DNA from: SZUA-430 sp964646885
GTDB lineage: Bacteria; Pseudomonadota; Alphaproteobacteria; Micropepsales; Micropepsaceae
Reading direction: 5' to 3'
NCBI GenBank assembly: GCA_964646885.1
Contig: CAZYFM010000004.1
Coordinates: 1 to 64,000, forward strand
Length of the DNA: 64,000 bases
Both the position numbers and the translations under genes were made by a program. Position 1 is the stretch's first letter. Each line of letters starts with the position of its first letter. This document shows, in pieces, positions 61,866 to 64,000 of this stretch. The notes under the pieces are model-generated. The model ran no database searches. It was not told the DNA's origin and saw nothing but the letters and a program-made list of their open reading frames with translations.

Positions 61866-63953
61866 ATGCGTCGTGTGCTTGCTGGATTTGCGGCGTTTGC
61901 AATGAGCGCGATCTGGTCGGTCGCGCACGCGGAGCCCGCGTCGCGGGATCCATATCTCTGGCTCGAGGAGATCAATGGCGCGCGTGCCCGCACGTGGGTG
62001 CAGTCCCGCAATGAAACGACGCTGGGCGAATTGCGCAAGGACCCGTCCTACCGCCAGACGCGCGAGGCCGCCGACCAGATACTGAGTTTCCGTGATGCCA
62101 TCCCGCGCGATCAGGTCGCCGGACGATACGTGTTCAGCTTCCAGCAGTCGTCGAAGCATCCTTTCGGCTTGTGGCGCCGCACGACGATGGACGCCTATCG
62201 CGAAGGCAATCCGAAATGGGAGACGCGTTTTGATCTCGACGCGCAGAACGCGATCGCCGGGCGCAGGCAGCAATGGAAGGGCGCGAAGTGCCTGCCGCCG
62301 GACTTCGGAAGGTGCCTGATCATCCTGTCAGGCCCGGCAGGCACGGGCGTGACAGTGCGCGAGTTTGATACCGACCGTGGAGAGTACGTTGTCGACGGCT
62401 TTGAGATCGGCGAGGCCCCGACTGAAGTTGAATGGGTAGATACCGACACATTGCTGGTGGCGACGAACTGGGGGCGAAACACGCTGACCACCGGCGGGCG
62501 CCCGCGCATCGTGAAGATCTGGTCGCGCGGCCAGCCAATGCGCGACGCACAGACGGTGTATGAGGGCGATCGCGAAGACGCCGAAGTGCTGCCGCGCACG
62601 CTGTTCTCGAATGACGGAAAGGTCAGTCTTTTCATAGTTCGCCAGCAGTCATCCCAGGCCTCCCAGCTCTTTCACGTCGACGAGAGCGGGCGCGCGATGC
62701 GCATCACTGTCCCGCCCTCGGCGCAGTTCAAGGGCATGCTCCAGCGACAGTTGCTGTTTTTCCTGAACGCGGACTGGCGCACGGGCGGCCAGAACCATCT
62801 GGCGGGATCGATCGTGTCGTTCTCCCTCGACGCCTACATCCGCAACGCCGGCGCGATGCCACAGGTGCTTCCAGCCTACATCGCCGACCAGCGATCATCC
62901 GTGACCGGCGTGGCTGTTGCCAGCAATGCAGCCTATGTGACCTTGCTCGAAAACGTGCAGGGACGCATGAACGAACTCACCTTCGACGGCCGTCAGTGGT
63001 TGTGGAGGCGCGTGACCCTTCCCAACAATGGCGCGGTGGAAGTGCTCAGCGCCAGCGAACTCGGCAAGGATGTGCTGCTGAAGTACTCAAGCTTCCTGAC
63101 GCCCGACAGCTTGTATGTCGTGGAGCGCGGACGCGAACCCTCGGGCATTCGCCAGCTCACGGCCCGGTTTGACGCAAGTGGCGGCGAGGTCAAGCAGTAC
63201 GAAGCCATCTCCGCCGATGGCACGAAGATCCCTTACTTCATCGTGCGGAAGTCAGGCCTGTTCAATGGCGGCGCGGCCCCGACACTCCTCTACGCCTATG
63301 GCGGTTTCCAGATTTCGACCACGCCCTGGTACTGGTCGAGCGCCGGCAAGCTCTGGCTCGAGAAGGGTGGGGCCTATGCCATCGCGAACATTCGCGGCGG
63401 CGGGGAGTTCGGCCCCGGCTGGCACGCGGCTGCAACGCGCGAGAACCGGCAGAAGAACTTCGACGACCTTGCCGCCGTCGCGCGTGACATGATCGCGCGG
63501 GGACTGACGACACCCAGGCAGCTCGGCCTGTTCGGAACCTCGCAGGGCGGCTTGCTTGTTGCCGGCACTTTTGTTCAGTACCCGGAGCTCTTCTCGGCTG
63601 TCGTGGCCCAGGTCCCGCTGACGGACATGATGCGCTACACGAAGCTGGCCGCGAGCAAGAACTGGGTGGCAGAATACGGCGACCCCGCAGACCCGCACAT
63701 GCGCGACATCATTGCGCAGTGGTCGCCCTACCAGAACGTCCGTCCCGGCGTGAAATACCCGCACGTATTCTTCATGAGCTCGGCCGCCGACAGCCGCATC
63801 CACCCCGCACATGCGCGGAAAATGGCGGCGAAGCTGGAAGACCTGGGGCAGCCCGTTCTGTACTACGAAGACGGTCAGGCTTCGGATTCCGGCCAACGGG
63901 CCGAGCAGCTGGCGCTGACCTTCACCTATTTCAGGCGCGTCCTGATGAACTGA
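61866..63953 (+). CDS. Secreted S9A prolyl-oligopeptidase-like protein, catalytic His missing
   Basis: A 695-residue exported protein (signal peptide MRRVLAGFAAFAMSAIWSVAHA). The N-terminal DPYLWLEEINGARARTWVQSRN and a seven-blade propeller are followed by the alpha/beta-hydrolase domain with LLYAYGGFQIS, NIRGGGEFGPGWH, the nucleophile loop GTSQGG and SSAADSRIHPAHARKMA, where an Asp remains. Family members usually have a glycine-flanked histidine (GGHGG-type) shortly after YYE near the C-terminus. Here the sequence runs YYEDGQASDSGQRAEQLAL with no His, so the catalytic triad is incomplete. It may be a pseudo-enzyme. The reading frame is otherwise intact and a terminator follows. Confidence 0.88.
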   Translation: MRRVLAGFAAFAMSAIWSVAHAEPASRDPYLWLEEINGARARTWVQSRNETTLGELRKDPSYRQTREAADQILSFRDAIPRDQVAGRYVFSFQQSSKHPFGLWRRTTMDAYREGNPKWETRFDLDAQNAIAGRRQQWKGAKCLPPDFGRCLIILSGPAGTGVTVREFDTDRGEYVVDGFEIGEAPTEVEWVDTDTLLVATNWGRNTLTTGGRPRIVKIWSRGQPMRDAQTVYEGDREDAEVLPRTLFSNDGKVSLFIVRQQSSQASQLFHVDESGRAMRITVPPSAQFKGMLQRQLLFFLNADWRTGGQNHLAGSIVSFSLDAYIRNAGAMPQVLPAYIADQRSSVTGVAVASNAAYVTLLENVQGRMNELTFDGRQWLWRRVTLPNNGAVEVLSASELGKDVLLKYSSFLTPDSLYVVERGREPSGIRQLTARFDASGGEVKQYEAISADGTKIPYFIVRKSGLFNGGAAPTLLYAYGGFQISTTPWYWSSAGKLWLEKGGAYAIANIRGGGEFGPGWHAAATRENRQKNFDDLAAVARDMIARGLTTPRQLGLFGTSQGGLLVAGTFVQYPELFSAVVAQVPLTDMMRYTKLAASKNWVAEYGDPADPHMRDIIAQWSPYQNVRPGVKYPHVFFMSSAADSRIHPAHARKMAAKLEDLGQPVLYYEDGQASDSGQRAEQLALTFTYFRRVLMN

Positions 63954-63960
63954 TTAACCA

Positions 63961-63990
63961 GCCGGAACGGCGCGCCGCTGCCGTTCCGGC
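63961..63990 (+). terminator. Hairpin terminator after the S9 peptidase gene
   Basis: GCCGGAACGG (63961-63970) and CCGTTCCGGC (63981-63990) form a perfect 10-bp stem with a ten-base loop, eight bases after the stop codon. Only TT follows the stem before the sequence ends, so it may be a weak intrinsic or Rho-assisted terminator. Confidence 0.7.
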
Positions 63991-64000
63991 TTGACAAGCC

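Overview
The window is one densely coded, GC-rich stretch of an alphaproteobacterial chromosome. Two things point there: the gene order rho - mnmE - mnmG - rsmG - parA - parB - holA - lptE - leuS, and small families typical of that class (DUF6489, DUF3576 lipoprotein, long RibA with a decayed N-terminal half). I cannot place it to genus. The rho/mnmEG/rsmG/parAB block usually lies near the replication origin. No rRNA, tRNA, insertion sequence, prophage or CRISPR array was seen.

Layout. 1-9.2 kb: end of rho, a GNAT acetyltransferase, a secreted protein, an SDR, an HD-domain protein, a MarR regulator divergent from a small membrane protein with paired operator-like repeats, a quinone reductase, a YyaL/DUF255 protein, a DUF6489 protein and mnmE. 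9.2-18 kb: the origin-associated block. The mnmE-mnmG gap carries four parS-like sites within direct repeats, and the first codons of rsmG contain an exact DnaA box. holA, lptE and leuS run towards parB from the other side. 18-26 kb: a DUF3576 lipoprotein, two tandem porins, a ThiE-like protein head-to-head with a YggS-type PLP protein, the tdh-kbl threonine degradation operon and two small uncharacterised genes. 26-33 kb: methyltransferase, flavin monooxygenase, fasciclin protein, ribA, an orphan OmpR-type regulator, and a 58-aa membrane protein translationally coupled to a DUF2807 beta-solenoid protein. 33-36.5 kb: a MacAB-type tripartite pump.

36.5-52.2 kb is the most unusual part. Ten minus-strand genes, almost all overlapping or a few bases apart, join two MurG-like and two GT4 glycosyltransferases, a polysaccharide-deacetylase-like protein and a small membrane protein to a complete oligopeptide-type ABC importer. 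Divergent from them is an operon of a large ABC-exporter-like protein, a stand-alone cyclic-nucleotide-binding protein and a PaaI-type thioesterase. In the ABC protein the Walker A Ser/Thr, the Walker B Asp-Glu and the H-loop His are all replaced, and the ATPase domain is split by about 350 residues. I read the whole as a candidate undescribed envelope-glycan synthesis and transport locus; that function is inference.

52-64 kb returns to housekeeping: xthA, a class III aminotransferase, nth, a membrane-anchored M28 peptidase, the dapF-mtaB-ftsY-yciB operon, and a secreted S9 prolyl-oligopeptidase-like protein that appears to have lost its catalytic histidine loop.
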